NCBI RefSeq assembly: GCF_001007875.1
Contig: NZ_CP011412.1
Location: 3,534,001 to 3,598,000, forward strand
DNA: 64,000 nt
Direction: 5' to 3'
Source: Sedimenticola thiotaurini
GTDB taxonomy: Bacteria > Pseudomonadota > Gammaproteobacteria > Chromatiales > Chromatiaceae
Of the stretch, positions 45,476 to 55,139 are shown piece by piece. The notes under the pieces were generated by a model. The model made no database searches and had not been told where the DNA came from. It saw nothing but the letters and a program-made list of their open reading frames with translations. Each line of letters opens with the position of its first letter. Positions within the stretch are counted from its first letter, which is position 1. The position numbers and the translations under genes were made by a program.

Positions 45476-46623
45476 AACGGTTTCCCATTCAGGGACGCAC
45501 CCTGGCCCTGCTGGCGGTGCTGGTTCCGCTCAGCGCACTGTTTTTCTACGTGGCACTCCGATCTGGTCCGCTGGCCCCCGTGCCGGTGACCGTGACCGCG
45601 GTACAAAACCTGGAGGTCTCCCCGGCCCTGTTCGGTATCGGTACGGTTGAAGCCCGTTACAACTACAAGATCGGTCCCACCGTGGCCGGGCGTCTCAAGT
45701 ACCTGAATGTCGAGGTGGGTGACCGGGTGCAGGCGGGACAACTGCTGGGCGAGATGGAGCCGGTGGATATGGAGGCACGCCTGAACGCCCAGGATGCAGC
45801 GCTGAAGCGTGCCCAGGCGGAGTTGTCCGAGGCGAAGGAGCGTCAGCTCTACGCCCGGTCCCAGGCGATCCGTTACGAGAAGCTGCTGGCGGCCCATACG
45901 GTGAGTGAAGAGCTGGTGGCCACCAAGCGCCATGAGCGGCTGCTGGCCGAGGCGGCCCTGAGTGGCGCCAGGGAGGAGCTGGTGCGTCTCACCGCAGAGC
46001 TGGAGGCGCTGCGCGCCCAGCGGGACAATCTGCAACTGATTGCCCCGGCCGACGGGTTGGTGGCGGTACGTGCAGCAGATCCCGGCACCACTGTGGTTGC
46101 CGGTCAGACGGTGGTGGAACTGATCGACACCCAGAGCCTGTGGGTGAACGTGCGCTTTGACCAGACCAACGCCTACGGCCTGGCGGCCGGTCTGCCGGCG
46201 GAGATCGTGCTGCGCTCCCAGGCCGGACAGGGCTATGCGGCAGAGGTGCTGCGGGTCGAACCGATGGCGGATGAGGTGACCGAAGAGACCCTGGCCAAGG
46301 TCACTTTCCTGCAGCCGCCGGTGGTGTTGCCGCCCCTGGGGGAGTTGGCAGAAGTGACCGTAACGCTGCCCGAGCTGCCGGCCGCACCGGTGATACCGAA
46401 CGCGGCAATCCAGCGCGTTGACGGGCGCCTGGGGGTATGGCGACTGGTCGAAGATCAGCTGCGTTTCACCCCGGTCGAACTGGGGGCGGCCGGGCTGGAT
46501 GGCCAGGTCCAGGTGCGGGACGGACTCAGCGCCGGGGACCGGATCGTGGTCTACAGTGGCAAGGCGCTGAGTAGTAAGAGCCGCATCTACCCGGTGGATC
46601 GACTGCCGGAGATCAAGTCGTGA
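45472..46623 (+). CDS. HlyD-family adaptor of a DevBCA-type exporter
   Basis: 383 residues. N-terminal membrane anchor (LALLAVLVPLSALFFYVAL), first lipoyl half (VAGRLKYLNVEVGDRVQAGQ), coiled-coil hairpin (about 100-185), second half (LIAPADGLVAVRAADPG), then beta-barrel. It connects the inner-membrane ABC pump to an outer-membrane channel. It overlaps tetR and the permease gene (ATGA-type overlaps on both sides). Confidence 0.88.
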   Translation: MKRFPIQGRTLALLAVLVPLSALFFYVALRSGPLAPVPVTVTAVQNLEVSPALFGIGTVEARYNYKIGPTVAGRLKYLNVEVGDRVQAGQLLGEMEPVDMEARLNAQDAALKRAQAELSEAKERQLYARSQAIRYEKLLAAHTVSEELVATKRHERLLAEAALSGAREELVRLTAELEALRAQRDNLQLIAPADGLVAVRAADPGTTVVAGQTVVELIDTQSLWVNVRFDQTNAYGLAAGLPAEIVLRSQAGQGYAAEVLRVEPMADEVTEETLAKVTFLQPPVVLPPLGELAEVTVTLPELPAAPVIPNAAIQRVDGRLGVWRLVEDQLRFTPVELGAAGLDGQVQVRDGLSAGDRIVVYSGKALSSKSRIYPVDRLPEIKS

Positions 46624-47822
46624 TCAGCCTGGCAGGGCGCGATATTCAGCACGCCTGGGGCAAGTTTGTCTTCACCGGTTTCGGCCTGGGCCTGCTGATC
46701 GGCGTCACCCTCACCATGGCGGGTGTGTATCGCGGCATGGTGGATGACGCCAGGGTGCTGCTGGACAACAGCGGCGCGGATCTGTGGGTGGTACAGCAGG
46801 ACACCCTGGGCCCATACGCCGAATCCTCCAGCATCTATGACGATCTCTGGCGCGGTATCCGGGGCATGCCCGGGGTGGCCCGGGCAGCTAACATCACCTA
46901 CCTGACCATGCAGGTGCGCCAGGGGGAGCGGGATGTTCGGGCGATGGTGACCGGGGTGATGGCCGGTGAACCGGGTCTGCCCGGCTGGCCGCCCCGTCTG
47001 GTGGCGGGCCGGCAGATTACCCGGGGCCACTACGAAGCGGTGGCCGACCTGGCCAGCGGCTTCCAGTTGGGTGACCAGATCCAGATCCGGCGCAACAGCT
47101 ACCGGGTGGTTGGGCTGACCCGGCGCATGGTCTCCTCCAGTGGCGATCCGATGGTGTTCATTCCGCTGCGGGATGCTCAGGAGGCGCAGTTTCTCAAGGA
47201 TAACGATGCGATCCGGCAACAGCGCCGGCGCACGGCGGATAATCCCGCCTTCAATCGACCCGAAGTCCCCGGCTTGCTGGATGCGGTGATCGCGTCCCAG
47301 AGCAGCAACACCTATGTCAACGCGGTACTGGTGCAACTGGAGCCGGGTTGGGACGGGCAGATCGTGGCGGAGTCGATCCGTCGCTGGAAGCGGCTCACGG
47401 TCTATACCCGCAGCCAGATGGAGGCGATCCTGGTCGGCAAGCTGATTGCCACCTCGGCCAAACAGATCGGCATGTTCCTGGTGATTCTGGCCGTTGTCAG
47501 TGCCGCCATCGTGGCGTTCATCATCTACACCCTGACCCTGGGCAAGATTCGCGAGATCGCGGTGCTGAAACTGATCGGCACCCGCAACCGCACCATTGCC
47601 GCATTGATCATGCAGCAGGCGGTCGCCCTCGGGGTGATGGGCTTTGCGGTGGGCAAAATCGCCGCCACCTTCTGGGCACCGGTGTTTCCCAAGTATGTGC
47701 TGCTGCAACCGTTCGATTCGGTGATCGGTTTTATCGCCGTACTGGTGATCTGTGTACTGGCGAGCCTGATCGCGATCCGGGCCGCCCTGAAAGTGGACCC
47801 GGCAGAGGCGATTGGAGGCTGA
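46620..47822 (+). CDS. FtsX/MacB-like ABC permease (DevC type)
   Basis: 400 residues. One N-terminal helix (about 15-37), a periplasmic domain to about 270, then three C-terminal helices with FtsX-type sequence (IIYTLTLGKIREIAVLKLIG and MQQAVALGVMGFAVG). This four-helix plan is that of MacB/DevC/LolC mechanotransmission-type permeases, which push periplasmic substrates rather than carry them through the inner membrane. It lies between adaptor and ATPase genes. Confidence 0.88.
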   Translation: MISLAGRDIQHAWGKFVFTGFGLGLLIGVTLTMAGVYRGMVDDARVLLDNSGADLWVVQQDTLGPYAESSSIYDDLWRGIRGMPGVARAANITYLTMQVRQGERDVRAMVTGVMAGEPGLPGWPPRLVAGRQITRGHYEAVADLASGFQLGDQIQIRRNSYRVVGLTRRMVSSSGDPMVFIPLRDAQEAQFLKDNDAIRQQRRRTADNPAFNRPEVPGLLDAVIASQSSNTYVNAVLVQLEPGWDGQIVAESIRRWKRLTVYTRSQMEAILVGKLIATSAKQIGMFLVILAVVSAAIVAFIIYTLTLGKIREIAVLKLIGTRNRTIAALIMQQAVALGVMGFAVGKIAATFWAPVFPKYVLLQPFDSVIGFIAVLVICVLASLIAIRAALKVDPAEAIGG

Positions 47823-47823
47823 G

Positions 47824-48567
47824 ATGGGCGGCAAGGGTATTCGTATTGAAGGGCTTGCCAAGCGCTACGGCAAGGGTGACACGGCGGTGGAGGCGCTGAA
47901 GGGCGTGGATATGCAGGTCGCCCCGGGTGAGGTGGTCGGCCTGATCGGCCCTTCCGGTTCGGGCAAGAGTACCCTGCTGAAGTGTCTGGGTGCGGTGATT
48001 GAACCCACCGCCGGGCGCATGATTCTGGGTGATGAGGTGATCTACGACAACGGCTGGAACGTGGCTGACCTGCGCGCGCTGCGACGGGACAAGATCGGTT
48101 TCGTGTTCCAGGCGCCCTACCTGATTCCGTTCCTGGACGTGACCGACAACGTGGCGCTGCTGCCCATGCTGGCGGGCAAGTCGAATCGCCAGGCGCGCAG
48201 GCAGGCCCTGGATCTGCTGGAGGGACTGGATGTGCAGCATCGCGCCCGGGCCATGCCGTCCCAGCTCTCCGGTGGCGAGCAGCAGCGCGTAGCGATCGCC
48301 CGCGGGCTGGTCAACCGGCCGCCGGTGATCCTCGCCGATGAGCCGACGGCACCGCTGGACAGTGAGCGGGCGCTGGGGGTGATCCGTATCCTCAACGAGA
48401 TGGCGCACAGGTTTGAGACCGCCATTATCGTGGTTACCCATGATGAGAAGATCATCCCCACCTTCCGGCGTATCTACCACATCCGGGATGGCGTTACTTA
48501 CGAGGAGGCGGGTGAAGGGCAAGGTTGTGATCAGGTGGTGGAGCCTGCTGCAGCGCCCGGGCCGTGA
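47824..48567 (+). CDS. ABC ATPase (DevA/LolD/MacB type)
   Basis: 247 residues from ATG 47824, after TTGGAGG. Walker A GPSGSGKST, signature LSGGEQQRVAIARGLVN, Walker B VILADEPTAPLD; the last deviates at one place from the usual ADEPTGNLD of this group. It drives the FtsX-like permease. The operon tetR-adaptor-permease-ATPase then ends; no outer-membrane factor follows. Confidence 0.9.
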   Translation: MGGKGIRIEGLAKRYGKGDTAVEALKGVDMQVAPGEVVGLIGPSGSGKSTLLKCLGAVIEPTAGRMILGDEVIYDNGWNVADLRALRRDKIGFVFQAPYLIPFLDVTDNVALLPMLAGKSNRQARRQALDLLEGLDVQHRARAMPSQLSGGEQQRVAIARGLVNRPPVILADEPTAPLDSERALGVIRILNEMAHRFETAIIVVTHDEKIIPTFRRIYHIRDGVTYEEAGEGQGCDQVVEPAAAPGP

Positions 48568-48666
48568 TGATGACAGAACTGCGCATCTGCAGGCTGCTGT
48601 AGGCGCTCCCAGGTCTGGTAGAATCTGCTCCAGCGCGAAACGACTCCCTGTGGCCGAAGCCTGGAG

Positions 48667-49125
48667 ATGTCCAACACCATGACACAGCACTACCAATCCC
48701 TGCGGCGTATGTACCTGGCGGCGCCGATCAACCAGCTCTATCTGCCGGAGATCAGCATCGACAAGGGGGAGGCCCGGATCAGTATCGAACTGCGGGAGAG
48801 CTACCACCACGCCGCTGGTGCAGTGCATGGCTCGGTCTATTTCAAGATGCTGGATGACGCCGCCTATTTTGCCGCCAGCTCCCTGGAGCGAGAGTTTTTC
48901 CTCCTCACCGCCTCCTTCACCACCTACCTGATTCGGCCGGTCGCCAGCGGCGTGATGCGCGCCACGGGCCGGGTGGTCAGCCGTACCCGCAGCCAGATCA
49001 TCGCGGAATCGGTGGTCTATGATGGGCGGGATCGGGAACTGGCCCGGGGCAGTGGTATCTTTGCCAAGAGTGGTCAGCGTCTCGAAGGCACCCCCGGTTA
49101 CGCCGATCCGAACGCCGCTAGCTAG
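48667..49125 (+). CDS. PaaI-family hotdog thioesterase
   Basis: 152 residues. The hotdog signature is HHAAGAVHGSVYFKMLDDAA, with the catalytic-region His-Gly and Asp, followed by the strands FTTYLIRPVASGVMRATGRV. It hydrolyses acyl-CoA thioesters, often phenylacetyl-type or medium-chain. Two starts are possible: ATG 48667, where GGAG abuts the codon, or ATG 48679. A -10-like TAGAAT lies at 48619-48624. Its stop overlaps the modC stop by 4 bases in convergent orientation. Confidence 0.82.
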   Translation: MSNTMTQHYQSLRRMYLAAPINQLYLPEISIDKGEARISIELRESYHHAAGAVHGSVYFKMLDDAAYFAASSLEREFFLLTASFTTYLIRPVASGVMRATGRVVSRTRSQIIAESVVYDGRDRELARGSGIFAKSGQRLEGTPGYADPNAAS

Positions 49126-50195
49126 TCGATCAGGGCGACGCTCTTTACCTGGGCATAGAGCCGGCACCCCTCGATCAGCCCAAGAGCCATGGCCGAATGC
49201 CGGGTGATGCGGGACAGCAGCGTCTGGCCATCCTCCAGTTCCAGTCTCACCATCAGCTGGCTGGTGCTGATCTCCCGGGTATCCGTGACCCGGCACGGCA
49301 GTATGTTGATGATACTGGTGTCGGAGTGGGCCTTCAGTGACAGGCTCACATCCCGGGCCTGGATCTCCACCCGGGCCCGCTTGCCCACCGGCAGCTCCTC
49401 CCGGGGCACCGCGACCCGTCCCCCCAACATGCTGATCCAGGTGAGGTGATAGGTGGCATCGTGGGACGCTATGCTCCCCTCCAGGATCGAGGTGGCATCC
49501 GTGAAGCGTGCCGGGGCCAGGTCCAGGCGGGTCATTATGTTTGCCGCGTCACCGTAGGCCACCACCTTGCCCTGGTCCAGTATCACCACCTGGTTGGCCA
49601 GCCGGGCAACCTCCCGGGGATCGTGGGAGACGTACAGGGAAGGGATGCCGAACTCGTTATGCAGACTCTCCAGATAGGGCAGGATCGCCTGTTTGGCGGC
49701 GTGGTCCAGGGCCGACAGTGGTTCGTCCATCAGCAGCAGGCGGGGCGAGGTGAGCAGGGCCCGGGCGATGGCCACCCGCTGCCGTTCCCCCCCCGAGAGC
49801 CGGCGGGTGGCCCGCTTCAGCAGCGGTCCGACCCCCAGCAGCTCCACGGCGCTGTCGAAGGGGATCTTACGCTCGGCGGCTGGAATCTGGCGCCAGCCGT
49901 ACTCCAGGTTCTGCCGCACTGAAAGGTGGGGGAACAGACTCGCCTCCTGGAACACGTAACCCAGTGGCCGCCGGTGGGTGGGCAGAAAGTAGTCCTGATC
50001 CTGCCACAGCTCACCATTCACCCGGATGTGGCCGTGATCGGCCCGGATCAGGCCGGCAATGGCGCGCAACACGCTGGTCTTGCCCGAACCCGAGTGACCG
50101 AACAGGGCGGTGACGCCACTGGCCGGCGTGTTGAAAACCACTTCTAGCCGGAAATCGCCCTGTCGATGGGCTATGGAGACCTCAATATCACTCAT
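49122..50195 (-). CDS. modC: Molybdate ABC transporter ATPase ModC
   Basis: 357 residues from ATG 50195, overlapping the end of modB. Walker [10 protein letters not shown], signature [16 protein letters not shown], Walker [13 protein letters not shown]. The C-terminal 70 residues ([19 protein letters not shown]) form the Mop-type molybdate-binding domain that sets ModC apart from other importers' ATPases. It imports molybdate for the nitrogenase cofactor. Last gene of the minus-strand rnf operon, consistent with NifA control. Confidence 0.92.
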   Translation of the reverse strand: MSDIEVSIAHRQGDFRLEVVFNTPASGVTALFGHSGSGKTSVLRAIAGLIRADHGHIRVNGELWQDQDYFLPTHRRPLGYVFQEASLFPHLSVRQNLEYGWRQIPAAERKIPFDSAVELLGVGPLLKRATRRLSGGERQRVAIARALLTSPRLLLMDEPLSALDHAAKQAILPYLESLHNEFGIPSLYVSHDPREVARLANQVVILDQGKVVAYGDAANIMTRLDLAPARFTDATSILEGSIASHDATYHLTWISMLGGRVAVPREELPVGKRARVEIQARDVSLSLKAHSDTSIINILPCRVTDTREISTSQLMVRLELEDGQTLLSRITRHSAMALGLIEGCRLYAQVKSVALID

Positions 50196-50866
50196 GCCCG
50201 CTCTCCGCCCAGGCGCCGCTCGATACGGTACATGGTGTAGACCACCAGGAAGGAGAACAGCAGCATACCGCCGGAGAGCCAGTGCGCCTGGGTCCACTCC
50301 AGGGACTCCACGTGATCGTAGATGGCCACTGAGATCATCCGGGTCTGGCCGGGGATGTTGCCGCCGATCATCAGAATGACGCCGAACTCGCCCACGGTGT
50401 GGGCGAAGCCGAGCACCGCACCGGTGAGAAAGCCGGGACGCGCCAGGGGAATGGCGACCGTGAAGAAGCGCCGTAATGGTGAGGCACGCAGAGTGGCGGC
50501 GACCTCGATGGGACGTTCCCCCATCGCCTCGAAGGCGTTGCGGATAGGCTGCACCACGAAGGGCAGGGAGTAGATCACCGAGCCCACCACCAGGCCGGGG
50601 AAAGTGAACGGCAGAGTGCCCAGGCCCAGCGCCTGGGTGAACTGGCCCACCGGGCCTTGCGGTCCCAGCATCAGCAGCAGGTAGAAGCCCAGTACACTGG
50701 GTGGCAGTACCAGGGGCAGGGCCACCAGGGTGCCGATCAGCTCCCGCCAGCGAGCCCGGGAAACCGCCAGCCACCAGGCCAGCGGCGTGCCCAGCAGCAA
50801 CAGCACCAGGGTGGTGATGGTGGCCAGTTTGATGGTGAGCCAGATGGTCAACCAGTCGACACTCAT
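50192..50866 (-). CDS. modB: Molybdate ABC transporter permease ModB
   Basis: 224 residues, about five membrane helices. Typical ModB landmarks are [18 protein letters not shown] near residue 50 and the EAA loop [20 protein letters not shown]. It begins 33 bases after rnfH and overlaps modC. The usual periplasmic binding gene modA is not in this operon, so ModA must be supplied from elsewhere. Confidence 0.92.
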   Translation of the reverse strand: MSVDWLTIWLTIKLATITTLVLLLLGTPLAWWLAVSRARWRELIGTLVALPLVLPPSVLGFYLLLMLGPQGPVGQFTQALGLGTLPFTFPGLVVGSVIYSLPFVVQPIRNAFEAMGERPIEVAATLRASPLRRFFTVAIPLARPGFLTGAVLGFAHTVGEFGVILMIGGNIPGQTRMISVAIYDHVESLEWTQAHWLSGGMLLFSFLVVYTMYRIERRLGGERA

Positions 50867-50899
50867 GGGATACCCCTGTGATGGTTCAACAGATAGGGT

Positions 50900-51160
50900 T
50901 CAGGTGTCGCGCCGCTCCACCAGTTCCGGGTCGGCGGTGATAGGCCGGTAGATCTCGATGCGCACACCCTCCTCGACCGGGCTGTCCAGTTTGGTTACCT
51001 TGCCGAACACGCCCACCTTCTGCTTCTCCAGGTCGATCTCGGGAAACTGCCGTAACATACCGGAGTGCTCAATGGCCTGGCGCACGGTGCTGCCGTTCGG
51101 CACCTCCAGCTTGAGCCAGACCTGTTTGAACTTGTCTGCATAGGCGACACCTACGTTCAT
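50900..51160 (-). CDS. rnfH: RnfH family protein
   Basis: 86 residues, normal RnfH length; MNVGVAYADKFKQVWLKLEV and RIEIYRPITADP are the conserved parts of this ubiquitin-like small family. RnfH commonly ends nif-type rnf operons such as that of Azotobacter; its biochemical role is not settled. It lies 54 bases after rnfE and 33 before modB on the same strand. Only this second rnf set has an rnfH. Confidence 0.88.
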   Translation of the reverse strand: MNVGVAYADKFKQVWLKLEVPNGSTVRQAIEHSGMLRQFPEIDLEKQKVGVFGKVTKLDSPVEEGVRIEIYRPITADPELVERRDT

Positions 51161-51214
51161 ACCTGGTTACCTCCTTATCTGACTGAAATTGTGCGCTGTG
51201 CCGGCCTGTTCGGC

Positions 51215-51907
51215 TCAACCGGCGGCTTCACTAACCGGGGTCTCCGTGGTAGCGACGGATTGACGCCGGCTCGCCATGGCCCGGTCCAGCAGCCGCTTAC
51301 CGGCCAACAGGCAGCCCAGCACGATAAAACCACCCGGCGGCAGGATAATCAGTAGAAAACCCTTGTAGTCGGGGATCAGTACCAGCTCCAGGAACTTGGC
51401 CCAGGAGCCGAGCAGCAGGGCCGCATTGGTAAACAGGGTGCCGCTGCCCAGAATTTCCCGGGTGGCACCCAGAATAACCAGCGCCAGGGTGAAGCCGAGC
51501 CCCATCATCAGACCGTCCAGCAGGGCTGGCAGTACCGGGTTGCGCGAGGCGAAGGATTCGGCCCGGCCGAGGATGGCGCAGTTGGTCACGATCAGGGGAA
51601 TGAACAGCCCCAGTACCCGGTGCAGGTCGTGCAGCCAGGCATTCAGGAACATATCGGTCAGGGTGACCAGTACGGCGATGATCAGCACGAACACCGGGAT
51701 ACGCACCTGGGGACTGATGACCCGGCGCAACAGGGAGATCAGCAGACCGGAGGCGACCATCACCCCGGTGGAGGCGAGTCCCATACCCAGCCCGTTACTG
51801 GCGGTGCCGGTGACCGCCAGCAGGGGGCAGAGCGCCAGGGACTGGGCGAACACGATATTGTTGTCCCAGATGCCGTCCTTGATGATGCGTCGATAGTCGT
51901 TACTCAT
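51215..51907 (-). CDS. rnfE: Rnf complex subunit RnfE (copy 2)
   Basis: 230-residue membrane protein. NGIWDNNIVFAQSLALCPLL... style start (DGIWDNNIVF here) and [20 protein letters not shown] keep the two conserved Cys. It differs throughout from the copy at 6192-6899, so this is an old paralogue rather than a recent duplication. ATG 51907 overlaps the end of rnfG by 8 bases. Confidence 0.94.
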   Translation of the reverse strand: MSNDYRRIIKDGIWDNNIVFAQSLALCPLLAVTGTASNGLGMGLASTGVMVASGLLISLLRRVISPQVRIPVFVLIIAVLVTLTDMFLNAWLHDLHRVLGLFIPLIVTNCAILGRAESFASRNPVLPALLDGLMMGLGFTLALVILGATREILGSGTLFTNAALLLGSWAKFLELVLIPDYKGFLLIILPPGGFIVLGCLLAGKRLLDRAMASRRQSVATTETPVSEAAG

Positions 51908-52550
51908 GGGCCTTTACTCCGAAGCGGGCCGTGGTTCCGCCGGTCGCTGCCGGGGGTGCCAGCAGCCGGGCCTGGTGCTGTTGAAAGAAAACCAGTCCGT
52001 TCTCGATCGCCTTCACCACCGCCCGCGGGGTGATGGTGGCGCCACTGAAGGCGTCAAACCGGCCGCCGTCCTTCTTGACCCGCCACTGCTCCGCCGGTGG
52101 ATTGCCCAGTGACAGACCGTTGAAATCCAGTATCCAGTCGCTCTTCTCCACCTCGATGTTGTCACCCAGGCCGGGGGTCTCGGTATGGGAGAGCACCCGT
52201 ACGCCGAGTATCTTGCCCGCTGCATCCAACCCCAGGATCAGGCGAATCTCACCGGAGTAGCCCGGCTCGCTCACCTGGTAGGCGAGGGCGCTCACCGCGT
52301 GATCCCGGATGCCGCGATAGATGGTCACCGGGTTGCCGTCCGGTCCCGGCAGTTGCAGGGGTTCGGCCAGCAGATCGTTGCTGTAGTAACTGGTGGGCAG
52401 CACCTGGTGCAGAGAGCTCAACAGATCCTCCCGATGGCGCTGCTCGATCGCCTCCCGGGTGACCAGGTTGCCCGCCACCAGCAGTACCGTGGCGAGGGTG
52501 GAGAAACTGCCCAGCAGGATGGCCGGCAGGAGGATAGGTTTGCCCGCCAT
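51900..52550 (-). CDS. rnfG: Rnf complex FMN subunit RnfG (copy 2)
   Basis: 216 residues with one N-terminal helix and a periplasmic FMN domain. The flavinylation motif [10 protein letters not shown] has the canonical Ser-Gly-Ala-Thr, whereas copy 1 has Thr in the first position. SHTETPGLGDNIE is the family stretch. It overlaps rnfD (TGATG) and rnfE. Confidence 0.94.
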   Translation of the reverse strand: MAGKPILLPAILLGSFSTLATVLLVAGNLVTREAIEQRHREDLLSSLHQVLPTSYYSNDLLAEPLQLPGPDGNPVTIYRGIRDHAVSALAYQVSEPGYSGEIRLILGLDAAGKILGVRVLSHTETPGLGDNIEVEKSDWILDFNGLSLGNPPAEQWRVKKDGGRFDAFSGATITPRAVVKAIENGLVFFQQHQARLLAPPAATGGTTARFGVKAHE

Positions 52551-53635
52551 CAGTTATTTCCCCCGTTGTCCGCATAGTTGAGCGGCTCACCCCGACGGTC
52601 GCGGCCGTAGATGCGCGGTTTCAGGAAGTGGTCGATCAGGGGGGTACAGCCGTTCATCAGCATCACCGCAAAGGCGACCCCCTCCGGGTAACCGGCCCAG
52701 GTGCGGATGATATAGACCAGCAGGCCGCAACCGGCACCAAACAGCAGCTGTCCCCGTCGTGTGGAGGGGGACGTCACCAGGTCGGTGGCAATGAAAAACG
52801 CCCCCAGAATGGCGGCCCCGGAGAGCAGGTGGGTCAGGGGACCGGCGTAGTGATCCGGATTCAGCAGGTGGAACAGGCCCGACAGGGCGGCCAGGGTGCC
52901 CAGCATGGCCAGCGGGATGTGCCAGCTGATGACCCGTTTGTAGAGCAGGAACAGGCCGCCAAGCAGGATCAGCAGGGCGGATGTCTCGCCCAGACTGCCG
53001 GCCGCCTGGCCCCAGGTGAGCTGCCACAGGCTGGCGCTGCCGGCGGCGGCCTGCTCCAGGTTCACGCCGCGACCCAGCTCGGTTTTGAGATGGCCCAGAA
53101 CGGTGGCGCTGCTGACCGCATCGTACGGGGCCGGGTTACCGAAAGTGATCGCCAGGCTCTGTAATAAATCGGGTGCCTGGTCGGAGAACAGCGGTGCCGG
53201 GGTGGTGAACAGGGTCATCTCCAGGGGGAACGAGATCAACAGTGCCACCCGGGCCACCATGGCGGGATTGAACAGGTTCTGCCCGATGCCGCCGAACATC
53301 TGCTTGCCGACCGCAATTGCCAGTATGGAGCCGACCACCCCGATCCACCAGGGTGCCCAGGGCGGCAGGGTCAGGGCCAGCAGCCAGCCGGTGAGCAGGG
53401 CAGAACCATCCAGCAGGAACGGGCGCACCGGCTTGCCAGCCAGGCGCAGGGCGAGGGCCTCGGTGAGTACCGCGGCCAGCAAAGTGCTGGCGAACAGGAA
53501 GATGGCCGGCCAGCCGAACAGGTAAAAACCGAACAGGGTGGCGGGCAGCAGTGCCAACATCACCAGTCCCATGGTGCGGCTGATGCTGGTGCCGGCATGG
53601 GTGTAGGGGGCCGAGAGGGGGGGCTTGATCGTCAT
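52550..53635 (-). CDS. rnfD: Rnf complex subunit RnfD (copy 2)
   Basis: 361-residue membrane protein. The FMN-binding threonine lies in DAVSSATVLG (about 185). NLFNPAMVARVALLISFPLE and FFIATDLVTSPST are family landmarks. Starts ATG 53635, overlapping the rnfC stop. Part of the NifA-linked rnf set. Confidence 0.94.
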   Translation of the reverse strand: MTIKPPLSAPYTHAGTSISRTMGLVMLALLPATLFGFYLFGWPAIFLFASTLLAAVLTEALALRLAGKPVRPFLLDGSALLTGWLLALTLPPWAPWWIGVVGSILAIAVGKQMFGGIGQNLFNPAMVARVALLISFPLEMTLFTTPAPLFSDQAPDLLQSLAITFGNPAPYDAVSSATVLGHLKTELGRGVNLEQAAAGSASLWQLTWGQAAGSLGETSALLILLGGLFLLYKRVISWHIPLAMLGTLAALSGLFHLLNPDHYAGPLTHLLSGAAILGAFFIATDLVTSPSTRRGQLLFGAGCGLLVYIIRTWAGYPEGVAFAVMLMNGCTPLIDHFLKPRIYGRDRRGEPLNYADNGGNN

Positions 53636-55134
53636 TGGCTGGTCTCACTCAGGGCCGCTTCGGCTGACTTCGCCTGCTTGGCCTGCTGCTCTTGTTTGCG
53701 TTTCAGCATGGCCGCCCGCTTGGCCTTCTTGGCAGCCTCCAGACGCAGGCTGCGGGCTTCGGCCAGCCGCTTGGTTTCGTTCTGCTTGTGCTGCGCCCGC
53801 TGGCGCGCCGCCAGTTCACCCTTGGCATAATTGAAATAGTGGGACAGGGGTATATGGGATGGACAGACATAGGCGCAGGAGCCGCAGCCGATACAGTCCA
53901 GCAGTCCCAGTTTCACCGAGCCGTCCAGGCTGCCGGCACGGATATGGGCCGCCATCTCCAGCGGTACCAGCCCACAGGGACAGGCCTGTACACAGCTGGC
54001 GCAACGGATGCAGGGCATCTCCCGGTCGGCCCGGACCTCTTCATCGGTCAGGGCCAGCAGACCGTTGCTGCCCTTAACTGCCGGTACCCGGGTGCTGGGC
54101 AGCGGTTGGCCCATCATCGGGCCGCCGCTCACCAGGCGACTGGGTTCCCGGACGAAGCCGCCGCAGTAATCGACCAGGTAGGACAACGGGGTGCCCAGGG
54201 GTACCCGCAGGTTGCGCGGGGTGCGGATCGCCCCGCCGGAGACGGTCATCACCCGGGAGATCAGCGGCCGGCCATGGCGCAACGCCTCATGGACCGCCAG
54301 GGCCGTGGCCACGTTGTGCACCACCACGCCGATGTCGGCAGTGAGGCCCCGGGCCGGTGTCTCCTGGCCGGTCAGGGTCTGTACCAGGTGTTTTTCGGAA
54401 CCCATGGGATAGCGGGTTGGCAGTCCGACCACGGTGACCCAGGCATGGGCCTGGGCGGCCTCGCCCATTGCCGCCTGGGCCGCCGGTTTGTTGTTCTCAA
54501 TCGCCAGCAGGATCCGCTCCACCCCCAGAGCGCGCGCCATCAGCAGTACGCCGTCCAACACCTGTTCCGGCTGTTCACGCATCAACCGGTCATCGCAGGT
54601 GAGGTAGGGTTCACACTCGGCGCCGTTGATCACCAGGGTGTGCAGGCGGTAGCGGTTGCGCAGGTTGAGCTTGACCGCGGAGGGGAAGGTAGCGCCACCC
54701 ATGCCGACAATACCGGCCTCGGCCACCCGTCGGGCGATCTCATCCGGGGGCAGGTTGAACGGCTCCACAACGGGGTCCAGGGTGTCGATCCACTCATCCT
54801 GGCCGTCCGGTTTCAGGGTGATGGTGCGCACCGACAGCCCGGAAGCGTGGTGGGCCGGGTAGCCGCCCACACCCATGATGCGACCCGAAGTGGGTGCATG
54901 CACCGGCGCGGAGATGGCCCCCTGGCTGGCGGCCAGCAGGGCGCCCTTTTTCACCAGGTCGCCTCGCCGGACCAGCGGCTCCGCCGGTGCGCCGATATGT
55001 TGCTGCAACGGAATATGCAGCAGCGGTGGCAGGGGCAGCGGTTCGATCGCCTGTTCGGCGCTGAGCTGCTTCCGGTCCTGGGGATGTACACCACCCCGGA
55101 TGCGGAACAGTTTGAATCTATCTGCGGCAGCCAT
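53632..55134 (-). CDS. rnfC: Rnf complex subunit RnfC (copy 2)
   Basis: 500 residues from ATG 55134, 5 bases after the rnfB stop. FMN/NADH-binding regions GMGGATFPSAVKLNL and NGAECEPYLTCDDRLM; two [4Fe-4S] motifs, CIRCASCVQACP and CIGCGSCAYVCP; then a Lys/Ala/Gln-rich coiled tail (about 440-500). Peripheral NADH-reacting subunit of the second complex. Confidence 0.94.
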   Translation of the reverse strand: MAAADRFKLFRIRGGVHPQDRKQLSAEQAIEPLPLPPLLHIPLQQHIGAPAEPLVRRGDLVKKGALLAASQGAISAPVHAPTSGRIMGVGGYPAHHASGLSVRTITLKPDGQDEWIDTLDPVVEPFNLPPDEIARRVAEAGIVGMGGATFPSAVKLNLRNRYRLHTLVINGAECEPYLTCDDRLMREQPEQVLDGVLLMARALGVERILLAIENNKPAAQAAMGEAAQAHAWVTVVGLPTRYPMGSEKHLVQTLTGQETPARGLTADIGVVVHNVATALAVHEALRHGRPLISRVMTVSGGAIRTPRNLRVPLGTPLSYLVDYCGGFVREPSRLVSGGPMMGQPLPSTRVPAVKGSNGLLALTDEEVRADREMPCIRCASCVQACPCGLVPLEMAAHIRAGSLDGSVKLGLLDCIGCGSCAYVCPSHIPLSHYFNYAKGELAARQRAQHKQNETKRLAEARSLRLEAAKKAKRAAMLKRKQEQQAKQAKSAEAALSETSQ

Positions 55135-55139
55135 AACGA

